Made by a program: the position numbers and the translations under genes. From positions 42,909,369 to 42,973,368 of the forward strand of contig NC_087066.1 of assembly GCF_963678635.1 (NCBI RefSeq): a stretch of 64,000 bases of DNA, written 5' to 3'. Below are positions 1 through 9,737 of this stretch, in pieces; position 1 is the stretch's first letter, and each line of letters opens with the position of its first letter. Source of the stretch: Symsagittifera roscoffensis. Taxonomy: Eukaryota > Xenacoelomorpha > Acoela > Convolutidae. The notes below the pieces were generated by a model that saw only the letters and a program-made list of their open reading frames with translations, was not told the DNA's origin and ran no database searches.

Positions 1-369
1 CAAAACAGATCACGAAATAATTCACAAAATCGACATTCAAGTTATAATAATCGTTATAGAAATTATTCCCAATCACCATACAGGAATAATAACCATTATA
101 ATAATTCTAATAATCGCCATAGAAGCAGTAAACCTAAACATCAAAGGAATATAAATCAAGTACAATCAAATCCAGAAACAACATCAGACCCTCCAGGTAT
201 TGACGACACAGTAAATGATACGTTACAACTCAATCAAATCAACTGTGAATCATCAGATTCAGAAAGTGAAACAGAAAACACTATCTCCATCAATATGATA
301 GCAGTCAAAAATGACTATGAACCTAATAAAAATGAACAACCATTTTCATCACACATATATGAAAATTAA
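1..369 (+). pseudogene. gag: Gag C-terminal fragment (copy L)
   Basis: Frame 1 is open from the first base to a TAA at 367-369. The product is rich in Asn, Arg, Ser and Tyr with repeated NRSRNNS-like units, as expected for the nucleic-acid-binding tail of a retroelement Gag. It then becomes acidic (Ser-Asp-Ser-Glu stretch) before the protease. The same stretch is found on the minus strand at about 62540-63000, where a CAA codon stands in place of this TAA. The stop is therefore a recent nonsense mutation and Gag was once continuous with protease. The capsid and any zinc knuckle of this copy lie outside the window. Confidence 0.75.
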
Positions 370-1107
370 TCAGAACTCCTTCACAATTATTATATTGAAC
401 CCATCCATTCCACACCGACGACGCAAAAAACTAATGAAATTACCACTACAAATCAACCCAATGAGAATGACAAGACAAAATGCTTAAATACAAATCACAT
501 CTATCAAAATATACAAAAAGAACAACCCAAAGAAAAAATTTGGACAATACCATTTCTTTTAGAAAGTCCAAGAAGCAAAGAATTTCAACCACCAGATCTT
601 GAAATTGATTTTTTAATTGATTCAGGAGCAGAATCAAATATAATAAACATTCCCACATGGAATGAAATAAAAACCTTACACCCAAAGCTAACACCTCTTG
701 AAACCTCCAGTAAACTAGCAACAGCACAAGGATCAACATTGGTAAACTATGGAAAAATTCAATTATTTCTTCTCCCCACAAGAACAATGGAGCAAAACAA
801 AATTTTAACCAAACCATTTAAACAAACATTCCATATCACTGATATTAAACACAATATCATTGGAATACCATTTATCTCTAAATATATACCAACAATCAAC
901 ATCTTGAATAGTAAAATATTAATCAAAGATAAATATACAAAAACAAAAGACACATCCCTAACATTTTTTCAAAGATTAAATAAACAACCACCATTCTTTT
1001 CAAAATTTTATCCAATATATAACCAGCAAAGAAAACACCTGAAACCACTATCAGGAAACATCTATAATTTTTCAATCAAACAAGTTCACCAATATGATAA
1101 AAATTAA
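370..1107 (+). pseudogene. pro: Retropepsin-like aspartic protease region of gag-pol (copy L)
   Basis: Frame 1 continues open after the TAA at 367. The catalytic motif Asp-Ser-Gly-Ala is encoded at 619-630, preceded by a hydrophobic strand (IDFLI) as in retroviral-type aspartic proteases. A second hydrophobic stretch, KHNIIGIPF, ends near 875 and is a plausible counterpart of the ILG-type motif. An in-frame TAA at 1105-1107 ends the ORF just before RT. The homologous codon in copy R is CAA, so this stop is also secondary. Gag, protease and RT share one frame here, with no frameshift signal needed. Confidence 0.8.
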
Positions 1108-1125
1108 AACAAACAAAAATTTTAT

Positions 1126-3081
1126 ATGTCAGATTTTGAATTCAAACCTATTCATAAGTTTTTCAAAATCACAATCTCATCAATAAAATATTTGAAAAAC
1201 TCGAATTCAGATATTATTTCCCTACATGTATACAACAATACACCCTATCAAGTAACACTACCTTTAGGACTTTTAGGCTATTGCGAAACCAACGCTACAA
1301 TATCACCGATACACGAAAAAGCGTATCGCGTAAATAATATACTCCAATTATTAGATATTTGTCAATCCACAATTCTTAATGAAGAATTATCCATAAATAA
1401 TATAATAAGTAACGAAAAAAGAAATACGGATTATTTCACAAAAACCCCATATTTCAAACCGACAATCAACATAAATAACTACACAGAGAATCAACAGAAA
1501 TTTTTAACAATGTTTAATTTCCAACATTCACAAATAACACAAGACGAATTTGAAAAATTAGCCAAACAGCTAATTAAATATTCATCAGTCTATGCAACAT
1601 CCAAATTTGATGTTGGCAAAATCAGCTCATCACTACATCTCCCATTAAAACCAGACGCAGTTTTCAAAAAACAAAGAGCAAGTAAAGTACCAATTCATTT
1701 ACACGATAAAGTGAACAGATTACTTGATATTTTAGAACAATACAATATAATCTCACCAGTAAATAAAGAAGAACAACCAAAAGGTAACACATTTATTAAC
1801 CCTGTTATCATTCTAGCTAAAGGAGAATCATTAAAAATCGTTCTCGACGCTAGATACCTCAACTCACTCATAGATGAATCAAAGTGTAATTGGCCTATGG
1901 AACCAATACAAGTTATTTTAACAAAAATAAACGGAAAATACTTTACAACCGCAGATATGAATAGTGCATACAATCAAATGCCATTAGATGAACAATCGCG
2001 ACGTTTAACACAATTTGTTATTGGAAACCAACAGTATGAATTCAACCGCTTATTCTATGGAATATCCATAGGACCAGCAGCATTTTCAGCTTTTATGAGC
2101 AAAATTTTTCGACCACTAATACTCAAGAAAAACGCAATCACCTATTTAGACGATGTTTTTATGCAATCACAGACTAAAGAAGAAATGTTCAATGTTTTAG
2201 AACAATATCACCAAATACTTCAGAACGAAAATCTGAAGGCCGCCCCCGATAAGTCACACTTCTTTTTGACAAGAGTAAAATTCTTAGGACATAATATAGA
2301 AAGAAAAACAATCACCCCATTAAAATCACGCATTGATGCTATTCAAAAACTCCAACCACCAACAAACAAAAAGAAAATCCAAGAATTCCTTGGAATGTCG
2401 AATTTTTTAAGTAAATATGTCTATAAAATGCAATTATACCTAAGACCATTTTATAATATACTTAGACAACAAAATAATTTTGAATGGAACACAGAACATC
2501 AAGCACAATTTGAAGAAATTAAAAAACTTCTAACTGAACAAATTTCAAACACAATTCCAGATTCAAATCAACCATTTTATGCAATGTGCGATGCTTCGAA
2601 CTTTGGCATCGGCGCAGCATTATTACAATCACATAATGGTACAAATAAAATGAACCTCATATCAGCAAATTCTCGATTATTCACTCAAGCAGAGCTACGA
2701 CTCTCAACTCTAATGAGAGAATGTACAGCCATAATATATACACTAACAGAATATGAATTTCTGATACTTGGATCAAAACATCCCACAGTTCTATTCACAG
2801 ACCATAAACCAATCATCTTTCTTTTTACACAAAAGTCTAATCCAAACCACCGAGTTTATAGAATTCAATTAATTTTAATGAAATTCCCAAACTTACATAT
2901 AGTTTGGACCGCAGGAAAAAATCTTGCATTACCAGACACATTAAGTCGAAATACACCACCTGAATTACTTACACGTAAAACCACAGTTGAAATACCCAAA
3001 AATATAAAATTCATCCTTGCAAAAAACGAAACATCACTCCGACTAGAATGCAAATATGCAGTAAAAACTGACGTTGAATAA
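1126..3081 (+). CDS. pol: Reverse transcriptase-RNase H, Ty3/gypsy type (copy L)
   Basis: A 651-residue intact stretch. Residues 1-140 are a pol-specific linker. The RT fingers and palm follow, with the active-site motif YLDD at residues 340-343 (bases 2143-2154). RNase H begins around residue 480, with the first catalytic Asp in CDASNFG (residue 489), a Glu in RECTAI and an Asp in LFTDHKP. It ends in LPDTLSR, the usual tether between RNase H and integrase in this superfamily. The ATG at 1126 is only the first Met after the TAA at 1105. In the ancestral element this was part of a longer polyprotein. It ends at a TAA (3079-3081), after which the same frame stays open into integrase. Function: synthesis of element cDNA from its RNA in virus-like particles. 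Confidence 0.92.
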   Translation: MSDFEFKPIHKFFKITISSIKYLKNSNSDIISLHVYNNTPYQVTLPLGLLGYCETNATISPIHEKAYRVNNILQLLDICQSTILNEELSINNIISNEKRNTDYFTKTPYFKPTININNYTENQQKFLTMFNFQHSQITQDEFEKLAKQLIKYSSVYATSKFDVGKISSSLHLPLKPDAVFKKQRASKVPIHLHDKVNRLLDILEQYNIISPVNKEEQPKGNTFINPVIILAKGESLKIVLDARYLNSLIDESKCNWPMEPIQVILTKINGKYFTTADMNSAYNQMPLDEQSRRLTQFVIGNQQYEFNRLFYGISIGPAAFSAFMSKIFRPLILKKNAITYLDDVFMQSQTKEEMFNVLEQYHQILQNENLKAAPDKSHFFLTRVKFLGHNIERKTITPLKSRIDAIQKLQPPTNKKKIQEFLGMSNFLSKYVYKMQLYLRPFYNILRQQNNFEWNTEHQAQFEEIKKLLTEQISNTIPDSNQPFYAMCDASNFGIGAALLQSHNGTNKMNLISANSRLFTQAELRLSTLMRECTAIIYTLTEYEFLILGSKHPTVLFTDHKPIIFLFTQKSNPNHRVYRIQLILMKFPNLHIVWTAGKNLALPDTLSRNTPPELLTRKTTVEIPKNIKFILAKNETSLRLECKYAVKTDVE

Positions 3082-5175
3082 TCACAGATAAACAATCTAC
3101 AACACTTCCCACTTTATTTAGATTGTCAAAATAATCACTATGAAGTTGATCTACTTGGAACATCAACTTTTAAACCAATCCCATATTCACAATGGATAAA
3201 AAATAACACCCAACAAAAAAGAGTAAAACAACACTCGCATAAAAAAGACCTTTTTCCACTAATTGAAAAAGAAAACCTAACTGATAAAATAAATTTATCA
3301 GGACCACAAACAAACGATTCAAAATACACCATAAATCAAGTTTTTGATCTCCATGACCCACTTGATACAATACCCTTATCTAAATTAGAAATTGGAAACA
3401 TATTTCTCCCCCCAACAGAAACAACTACAATTTCAACATTGAAACAATACCAAAATCTTGACCCAGTAATTAGACAACTAAAATCATGGCACAAATATAA
3501 AACTAGACCCGTCAAGGCAGATACAACTATTTTAGGAAATAAAACACTCCTCCGATATTTTCGAAAATTCAATAATACAACAATTAACGAAAACACAGAC
3601 CTTCTAGAATACAAATTAAATGAATCTACAGTTCCCTGTCTCCCTCTAAGTATGATTCTCATAGCTTTTAAGATTTCACATACACAAAATATTAAAGGAC
3701 ACTCTGGATCAGAGAAAACATATTCAAATTTTATACAAAACTTTTATTTCCCAAATGCACCAATTTGGATAAAAGTACTATGCAATGACTGTATAGTATG
3801 TCAACTAAATAAACCTTACCCAAATCAAAAACAAATAGCACAAAAACAAGATTTTAAAGGACAAAGTTTGTACTTTAACCATCGTATCTCATTTGATACT
3901 AAAGGACCAATTTCACCCTCATCAGAAGGAAACTCCTACATCATGGTAATTGTTGACGCATTTACACATTATGTAGCACTTAACCCAGTACCACATTGTA
4001 ACGCTTATTACGCTTACACAACACTCTATGAACACTGGATAGCCAAATTCGGACTACCAGAAATTTTAGTTACAGACAACGGTACAGAATTCATAAATAA
4101 TGAACTCATTACACTATGTCATTTATATAACATTAAACACAAACCACGTACATCTCACGCACCTTGGACAAACGGCTTAGTCGAAGGTATGAACCGTTCA
4201 TTACAAGAATATCTCAGATGTATCATCAATGGAAATGATACAAGATACACCGAATGGTCAGCAGATGTAAAATTATTTCCCTTAGCATATAATTCACAAA
4301 TTACGACAACTCTAGGAATGTCACCATATGAAATGGTTTTTAACCAAAAGCCACGCAAACCAATAATGTTTACAGCAAACTCTCATAAAAACGCACAAGG
4401 TTATTGTCAACCAAATAAAGACTCAATCTGTTATAACCTACCTTTACATACACACGATGGAGATCATTTTCATCACCCACAAATTCTTAAACTAGCCTCC
4501 GGTACACACACCGAATGGATTTTAAACAGAGATAAAAAACACAACGAAATTTACCAAAAAGTAACAAAAAAGTTATTACAAAGGCAAAACATTAATGAAC
4601 AAATAAATTCACGCTTTACACCAGCCTCCGATTTAAAAATTGGAACATTTGTTTTAATACCCAATTTTAATACTCAAAAAGGAATTTCAAAGAAATTACA
4701 ACCCCTTCGTAAAGGACCATACCAAATAATTGCAAAACCCACTGATGTCACATATAAAATCACCGACTCAGACAAAAAAGAAATCGTTCAACACCGAAAT
4801 AACCTATTACCTTATTATCCAAAAGAATACGCACTCCGCGAACTAACTCAATTATATTCTTTTACAGGTTTACAAGTTATTCAAAATGACCCACATACGG
4901 AAAATACAACGAAGGAACAAAAAGATTTTCACCTCAAAAACGAAATAACAAAATCAACCACCACAAAAAACAATACAAAAAATCTAGATCAAAATACATC
5001 TCAAAAAGAAAGAAAAAATAGAAAAATGACAGAACAAATAATACCCCAAGAACAAATCGACAAATCAGAACATAGAGAGTCTTCACGACTTAGAAATCAA
5101 CCACGTAAAAATTATAAATTATTCATCCCACAATCTAAAATATTAAAGAAAGTTGAATTTCAAAAACAACTTTAA
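3082..5175 (+). CDS. int: Integrase of Ty3/gypsy type (copy L)
   Basis: Frame 1 is open from 3082. The first Met is at 3439, which gives 578 residues. A zinc-binding HHCC module is visible (His in SHTQN and GHSG, then CNDCIVC). The DDE core follows: Asp in SFDTKGP, Asp in VTDNGTEF, Glu in NGLVEGMNRS. A C-terminal GPY/F-like module (LQPLRKGPYQII) is typical of Ty3/gypsy integrases. The tail from about residue 470 is charged and low in complexity (Asn, Lys, Glu, Gln) and has no chromodomain that I can see. It catalyses insertion of element cDNA. The copy R homologue (58916-60271) has lost the HHCC part. Real stop is TAA at 5173. Confidence 0.92.
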   Translation, partial: SQINNLQHFPLYLDCQNNHYEVDLLGTSTFKPIPYSQWIKNNTQQKRVKQHSHKKDLFPLIEKENLTDKINLSGPQTNDSKYTINQVFDLHDPLDTIPLSKLEIGNIFLPPTETTTISTLKQYQNLDPVIRQLKSWHKYKTRPVKADTTILGNKTLLRYFRKFNNTTINENTDLLEYKLNESTVPCLPLSMILIAFKISHTQNIKGHSGSEKTYSNFIQNFYFPNAPIWIKVLCNDCIVCQLNKPYPNQKQIAQKQDFKGQSLYFNHRISFDTKGPISPSSEGNSYIMVIVDAFTHYVALNPVPHCNAYYAYTTLYEHWIAKFGLPEILVTDNGTEFINNELITLCHLYNIKHKPRTSHAPWTNGLVEGMNRSLQEYLRCIINGNDTRYTEWSADVKLFPLAYNSQITTTLGMSPYEMVFNQKPRKPIMFTANSHKNAQGYCQPNKDSICYNLPLHTHDGDHFHHPQILKLASGTHTEWILNRDKKHNEIYQKVTKKLLQRQNINEQINSRFTPASDLKIGTFVLIPNFNTQKGISKKLQPLRKGPYQIIAKPTDVTYKITDSDKKEIVQHRNNLLPYYPKEYALRELTQLYSFTGLQVIQNDPHTENTTKEQKDFHLKNEITKSTTTKNNTKNLDQNTSQKERKNRKMTEQIIPQEQIDKSEHRESSRLRNQPRKNYKLFIPQSKILKKVEFQKQL

Positions 5176-5768
5176 TTCTACATTTGATAATCTTTGCACC
5201 TCTGAAACATTTTACACTTTCATTTTCCAAAATAACATGCTGACAAACACGCAGCGATTCTAGTTCATAATTAGCCAATAGGATTCATCCAATCCGTCAC
5301 CTTCTATAACTCTAACACAAACCAACTAGACGAACGATATTAAACTCCAGGCATATCTATAACTATAACTTTACGACCTCCAGGTCAAAAACAAGCAAAC
5401 CACTCCAACTTGACAACTAAAATAAATATCACCATAATATCATAACCCTCCCTTATCTAATAAACCAAAGATCAACAATATTTCCCCAACTCAGCCCTCA
5501 AATACCCCCCAAACAAATATGTTAAATTAGCCTAAAGTAAAAGAACGACCATTTTAATTAGCCTAAAGTATAAAAATCTCAAAAATACCCCAGATCATTT
5601 GACAAATGAAAATAAAGACAAAGAAGACCTCCCGATCACCATAAAAATTGCCCCCAACAATTTTTCACAAAACTCAACCCACTTGTCAAAAAACCAATAA
5701 ATAATCCGACCACACTTGAAAATTGCCCCAAACAACAAAAAATATTCGATCAAGAAGTCATTTCTTAA
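5176..5768 (+). other. pol-env intergenic region (copy L)
   Basis: About 590 bp without a supportable gene between integrase and the membrane ORFs. Two near-repeats of TTAGCCTAAAGTA lie at about 5527 and 5558, and a related stretch with GGCCTAAGGC is in copy R near 58525-58560. In retroviruses and errantiviruses a spliced subgenomic RNA makes envelope, so an acceptor would be expected here. I cannot pick one with confidence. Confidence 0.5.
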
Positions 5769-5999
5769 ATGCTCTTCTATCAAACAGTCACAAAAATTAT
5801 CACAAACCTCAAACAATTTTTTACGATACTTGAAACTTTCATAATATTTCTTTTTGATATCCTTGAATCTTTTCTAATAATCTTTATCATTTTTTGTAAT
5901 GTTTTTTTAATTTTCTACACTATATTCGAACTATTTCTCCAACTTTCAAAAACCCTTGATTATATCCACAGGTACGATTCATACAACTTGTCTAAATGA
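5769..5999 (+). CDS. Small hydrophobic ORF upstream of the membrane/Pro-Ser-Thr ORF (copy L)
   Basis: A 76-residue ORF, almost entirely Phe, Ile, Leu and Thr, with at least two potential membrane helices (about residues 20-45 and 40-62). Its last codons overlap the ATG of the next ORF at 5996 in a different frame. Copy R has a recognisable counterpart on the minus strand, starting near 58320 with the same MLF-QTV opening and a similar hydrophobic pattern, but it is stopped early. Conservation of start and pattern suggests it may be a real leader or membrane peptide. The biased composition also makes chance possible. No family recognised. Confidence 0.35.
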   Translation: MLFYQTVTKIITNLKQFFTILETFIIFLFDILESFLIIFIIFCNVFLIFYTIFELFLQLSKTLDYIHRYDSYNLSK

Positions 6000-7177
6000 T
6001 ACGAACTATTTTCAGTAGAACTGATATTTTTCTACTATTTGTAATTTTCATAACATTTTTATCATCCCTCATTTTGACCATATGCAAATGTATAAAGAAA
6101 GCAATCCTCACATTCGCCCTAGCAACAATCCTTCTAATTCTTTTTTTAGAAGAATACTATAATAAACATAAACTTTTTCACTAAAAGAATAGACCAAAAA
6201 AGCTATCAAAAATTGCTACCCAACAATCACATAGTCAGTCTTCACCGACATCATCCCAAGAAAACCCGACACCACTTTCAACTACCCAAAACCCCCAAAC
6301 ATCTACACGAATTTCTTTTCAAGATAACCCATATACCTTTGAAGAACGACACGCTCGCTTATCAGAACCACTAGAACCAGTTCAACGACAAGCACCTCTA
6401 AGCGAACCAACATATAACTTATACCCAACACTACCACAAGAATTAAGTAGAATAAGAAATCCTAGTCAAAACCAAAATACAGTCGAAATAAATAGACAAA
6501 TTATACATCCTCGACGAAACAGAAATTTTCAAACTCCCCGAGTTCATTTTGATATACCTCAATCACCATCACAAAACACTCCAGAAAACCCCATTGGTAT
6601 ATTACCAGAAACCCCTACGCTTCTTTCACAACGTAGCACCTCAAGTCTACCATCAGATTACTTAGGTTCAACACCAACATCTGAACAAATACGTGAAAAT
6701 CCCTTTAACCCCCCAAACCAGGCATCACGACTACCATATTGGACAACACATTCATTCACACAAGGTGAACCAAATTTAATCAACGATCCAATAGATATTT
6801 CTACGGATACAACAACATCCTCATCACTACCAGAAACATTATCACTACCATCAACACCATCAATAAGCCAGATTTCACCACCACCTTTTAACTTGAATTT
6901 TCCAAATAATCTCGACGCAAGATATCGAGAACAATCATCAACAACTATTCCTTTAAGACTAGACTGGAATACATTCACAGCACCTCCACCATTATTTGGA
7001 CAACACCTAGAAAGTAACCGACTCCACAATTGGGCACTTAATAGACTACAATATAGACAAGACATTCACGAAGACATACGTGCTCATAGCATCCAAATAC
7101 TCCAACAGAATAGTCTACAATTAAAATTTGAAATCACGGTTAAATTAAACAACATTACTCAACATCCCTATCCATAA
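5996..7177 (+). pseudogene. Membrane-anchored Pro/Ser/Thr-rich protein upstream of env (copy L)
   Basis: Starting at ATG 5996, the first 62 residues contain two hydrophobic segments (about residues 10-32 and 38-55) separated by a short Cys/Lys loop (CKCIKK). A TAA at 6182 interrupts. The same frame then runs open to TAA 7175 as a Pro-, Ser-, Thr-, Gln- and Asn-rich, probably disordered chain. Copy R keeps both parts (57892-58080 and 57301-57891, the latter damaged), and its Pro/Ser/Thr chain runs into the Cys-containing segment at 56680-57300. I therefore suspect this was once the N-terminal part of, or a partner to, the envelope precursor. Function unknown. It resembles a signal/anchor plus stalk rather than an enzyme. 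Confidence 0.5.
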
Positions 7178-7314
7178 AATCCACCAAATATAACAGCTCA
7201 ATCCCTACCACCACCATTTATAACAACTGAAGTAATATACAAATACGACAGATATGCCAAAAAGACAATTGGTTACATCACATTTTATAACCCATACTCA
7301 GGATTGTCATACAC

Positions 7315-8028
7315 ATGTATATTCTAAAAATTTTAATTTTTCTCCAACTCCTTTTTCTAATAACCTCAAATCAAAACATAAACCCTTCCCCCCGCACAGG
7401 ACCACAAGATTTATTAGTAACACATTACGATTGTGAAGAAAACGAACAAAAAACACTACACAAGTATGCAATAAATCAAGTATCACAATGCGAAACAGAA
7501 CCCCAAGCCATAGAAACAACAAATGTAATAGCGACACTCTATTCAAAAGCCCGAGCAACTACAGTTATAGGATATAAATTCACAGCAACATTTTCTGAAA
7601 AGAAAGTACATTGTTCACAAGTCTCAAACGGAAATAAAAACCGACTTGACCATGAATCATTCTACCAGAGTAATATAGAACGACTTTTACATCTCAATCC
7701 CGAAGATTGTAAAAACGAGTTACTCCGACTAAACATCACAAAAAATAAAAACACAGATAGAAAGATAGTGTATTTCCAAGTTTTTTCGGATTCTGTACAT
7801 CAAGCAGAACTTGAAAGATATCAAGGACATATAAAACTAGATGAAAAGTACCCATATAACGGCGCACACGGACGATTAACTTATGATATACACAATAAAC
7901 ACTGGATACCACACATTGGTATAAATGACCCATCAAACTGCAAAGCAGACACAAAAAACAAAGGATACCAAGAGATCATGTTTTTCGATTGGAAAATACA
8001 ACTCGAAAAAATACAACTCATACAATGA
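7315..8028 (+). pseudogene. env: Envelope-like glycoprotein, N-terminal ectodomain segment (copy L)
   Basis: A 237-residue ORF. The Met start at 7315 gives a hydrophobic leader-like stretch, but this may be accidental, because copy R joins the homologous segment directly to the Pro/Ser/Thr-rich chain at about 57180. From residue about 55 onward the two copies align closely and share Cys residues (CETE, HCSQV, DCKNE, NCKAD) expected to form disulphides outside the cell. N-glycosylation sequons are present (for example NIT). A frameshift at about 8028 separates it from the next segment, which continues the same protein. This module should act in particle attachment or cell-to-cell transfer. It is broken here. 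Confidence 0.6.
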
Positions 8029-8162
8029 TCTATCAAGGAATCAGATTACCTTGTAAAAACGACCAAGGTTAATGCGACCCTACAACACGAACACAAGCAA
8101 CAATTGTTTGGTTCCCTGAAGACACATGTACAACATTTCAAGTAGCAAAAATACACGCTCGT

Positions 8163-8906
8163 ATGATAAAATTTCACGAAAAATATTTTATACAATCAAT
8201 ACCATATGAACAAGTAAATCCATTACGAAAAATAAGTTCTAATTTTAGAAACATTCATAATATAGAAAATAAATTAACACGTTTTCAAATATATCAAGAA
8301 ACAGAACTCGCATGTATATATAAAAACCCACTTCACAAAACACAATACTCTGAAATATTAGTTGAATACGAAAATGGATTCGACATGACCACTGGAAAAA
8401 TAAAAGTCGATCCATACGCCACAAGTCATCCCCTAAATGAAGGAACATCATATATACCAGTTAATTTTCAAAAGAATACAGGTCAACCTGGTGGACATTT
8501 AAAGCCCCAAGACGATCAAAGCACACGTTTACAAGAACTATCACTAATGAATAGTACATATTTTGGTAATATCCACTATGATATTCACTTAGATATGAAA
8601 CTAGACTACACGATTAGCCGAATTTTTCAAGAAATGTCACTCTCTGAATTAGAAACACTACACCAACTATGCGAATTAGAAAGAACACAAATATTACAAT
8701 CACTTGCACTAGCAGTATTAAAAATACCCTACGCAGGATATTTACTATCAGGAAATAGATCAAATTTTTTAGACTATGAAGGAAACATCTTATGGTTTTA
8801 TACTTGTACTAAAAAAGTATCACCACTATACGTTTTTGAAGACAAACGATGCTATAAAAGAATCCCTATCTTTTATAAGAACAAAGTACATTTCGTTGAC
8901 ACACCC
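8163..8906 (+). pseudogene. env: Envelope-like glycoprotein, central segment with deletion (copy L)
   Basis: The frame of ATG 8163 continues the envelope in a new frame after 8028. It contains conserved Cys residues (LACIY, LCELER, FYTCTKK, DKRCYKR) and the motif pair CYKRIPIFY / VHFVD. That pairing is reminiscent of the Cys-[I/V]-P ... FVD-P-x-T-R core of chuvirus glycoproteins, which belong with herpesvirus gB in class III fusion proteins. Just after FVD (about 8904) roughly 250 bp present in copy R are missing, including the next conserved Cys (residue 187 of the copy R ORF), and the frame is lost. Compared with copy R, 47 codons at 8580-8720 show 15 silent and 2 replacement differences, so the protein was under selection before it broke. 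Confidence 0.6.
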
Positions 8907-9333
8907 AAATATCGACTTACAATCAATTGGAATATATTCAAAATCCGATATCCAACATCACATTAGAACACAACAATTCCAAGAATTATTAACACAAATG
9001 GACACTATACAAAGACAATCAATTGACCAAAACTTACGCAAACTTGCCGAAACCGCAGGATTTGCAGATATCTATACACAAGATTATAGCGGATATTTTA
9101 AAGACATTAAAGACTATATATATCTAAACGGTGAAAAATACCGACCACAAGATATCTCACCTATAAATATTTTTAGCTTTGTTACACTAAAAAATGAAAT
9201 TCTTGATTTTCTAGGATGGCCCTATTACATCTTAGAAAAATTGACTATTCTATACGCAATGTTTAACTTTATAGGATTTCTTTTTTCACTTTTAAAAGGA
9301 ATCTATATACATGCGCTATACACACACAAGTAA
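8907..9333 (+). pseudogene. env: Envelope-like glycoprotein, membrane-proximal and first transmembrane part (copy L)
   Basis: After the deletion at about 8904, frame 1 resumes the protein at the equivalent of residue about 241 of the copy R envelope ORF (motif NLQSIGIYSKSD; LQSIGIYSKSD here). An ATG at 8776 lies upstream in the same frame but is out of register and not meaningful. The segment is helical and Gln-rich (QELLTQMDTIQ), then has hydrophobic runs near 9180-9310 (IFSFVTL, ILYAMFNFIGFLFSLL) that look like a fusion/anchor region. A further indel at about 9310 shifts the frame before the second hydrophobic stretch. Confidence 0.55.
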
Positions 9334-9737
9334 ATAGACAAGCAAGTGTAGCACGCATACTATTTGCAGGATTTTTTGGAATTTTTTCATCATCAATAAA
9401 CAAAATTCTTTTAGACGCACAAATAAAAGAATACAATACAAAAATAGCGACAAGACAGAACACATACGACGAAGAAGATAATAATATAGAGGTAACGCCT
9501 ACAGCACCACAGTTACCACCCCTACCACATAACCATCCATTATCCCTAGTCCCACGAAATTTCCGAAATTTAGCAATAACACATAATCCAAATTTTAGAC
9601 CAATCATATCACAAAGTCCCATACAACATATAATGACACATCATTCACAAGATGAAAATACATATGAACAAATTATCGAACAACCCCATACCACAGCTTT
9701 TCAGTCTCAAAATAATAATTTTTTTAGCCCACGATGA
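9312..9737 (+). pseudogene. env: Envelope-like glycoprotein, C-terminal anchor and cytoplasmic tail (copy L)
   Basis: Frame 3 is open from about 9312 (TGC GCT ATA) to the TGA at 9735-9737 and has no initiator of its own. It matches the C-terminus of the intact 517-residue copy R ORF at 54718-56271. It starts with a hydrophobic helix (ILFAGFFGIFSSSINKILL) and continues as a Pro-, Asn- and Gln-rich tail of about 100 residues. The end overlaps the ATG of ORF-X (9734) in an ATGA-like arrangement (coding overlap of a few bases), so ORF-X may be translated by reinitiation or from the same message. Confidence 0.55.

Noticed and set aside
367..3081. TAA read as Gln (a reassigned genetic code) to explain two CAA/TAA differences in gag-pol
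   Set aside because: Other stops replace Ser (TCA to TAA) or Trp (TGA), most ORFs end properly at TAA, and the receptor exons and copia ORFs contain no in-frame TAA. Ordinary nonsense decay explains it.
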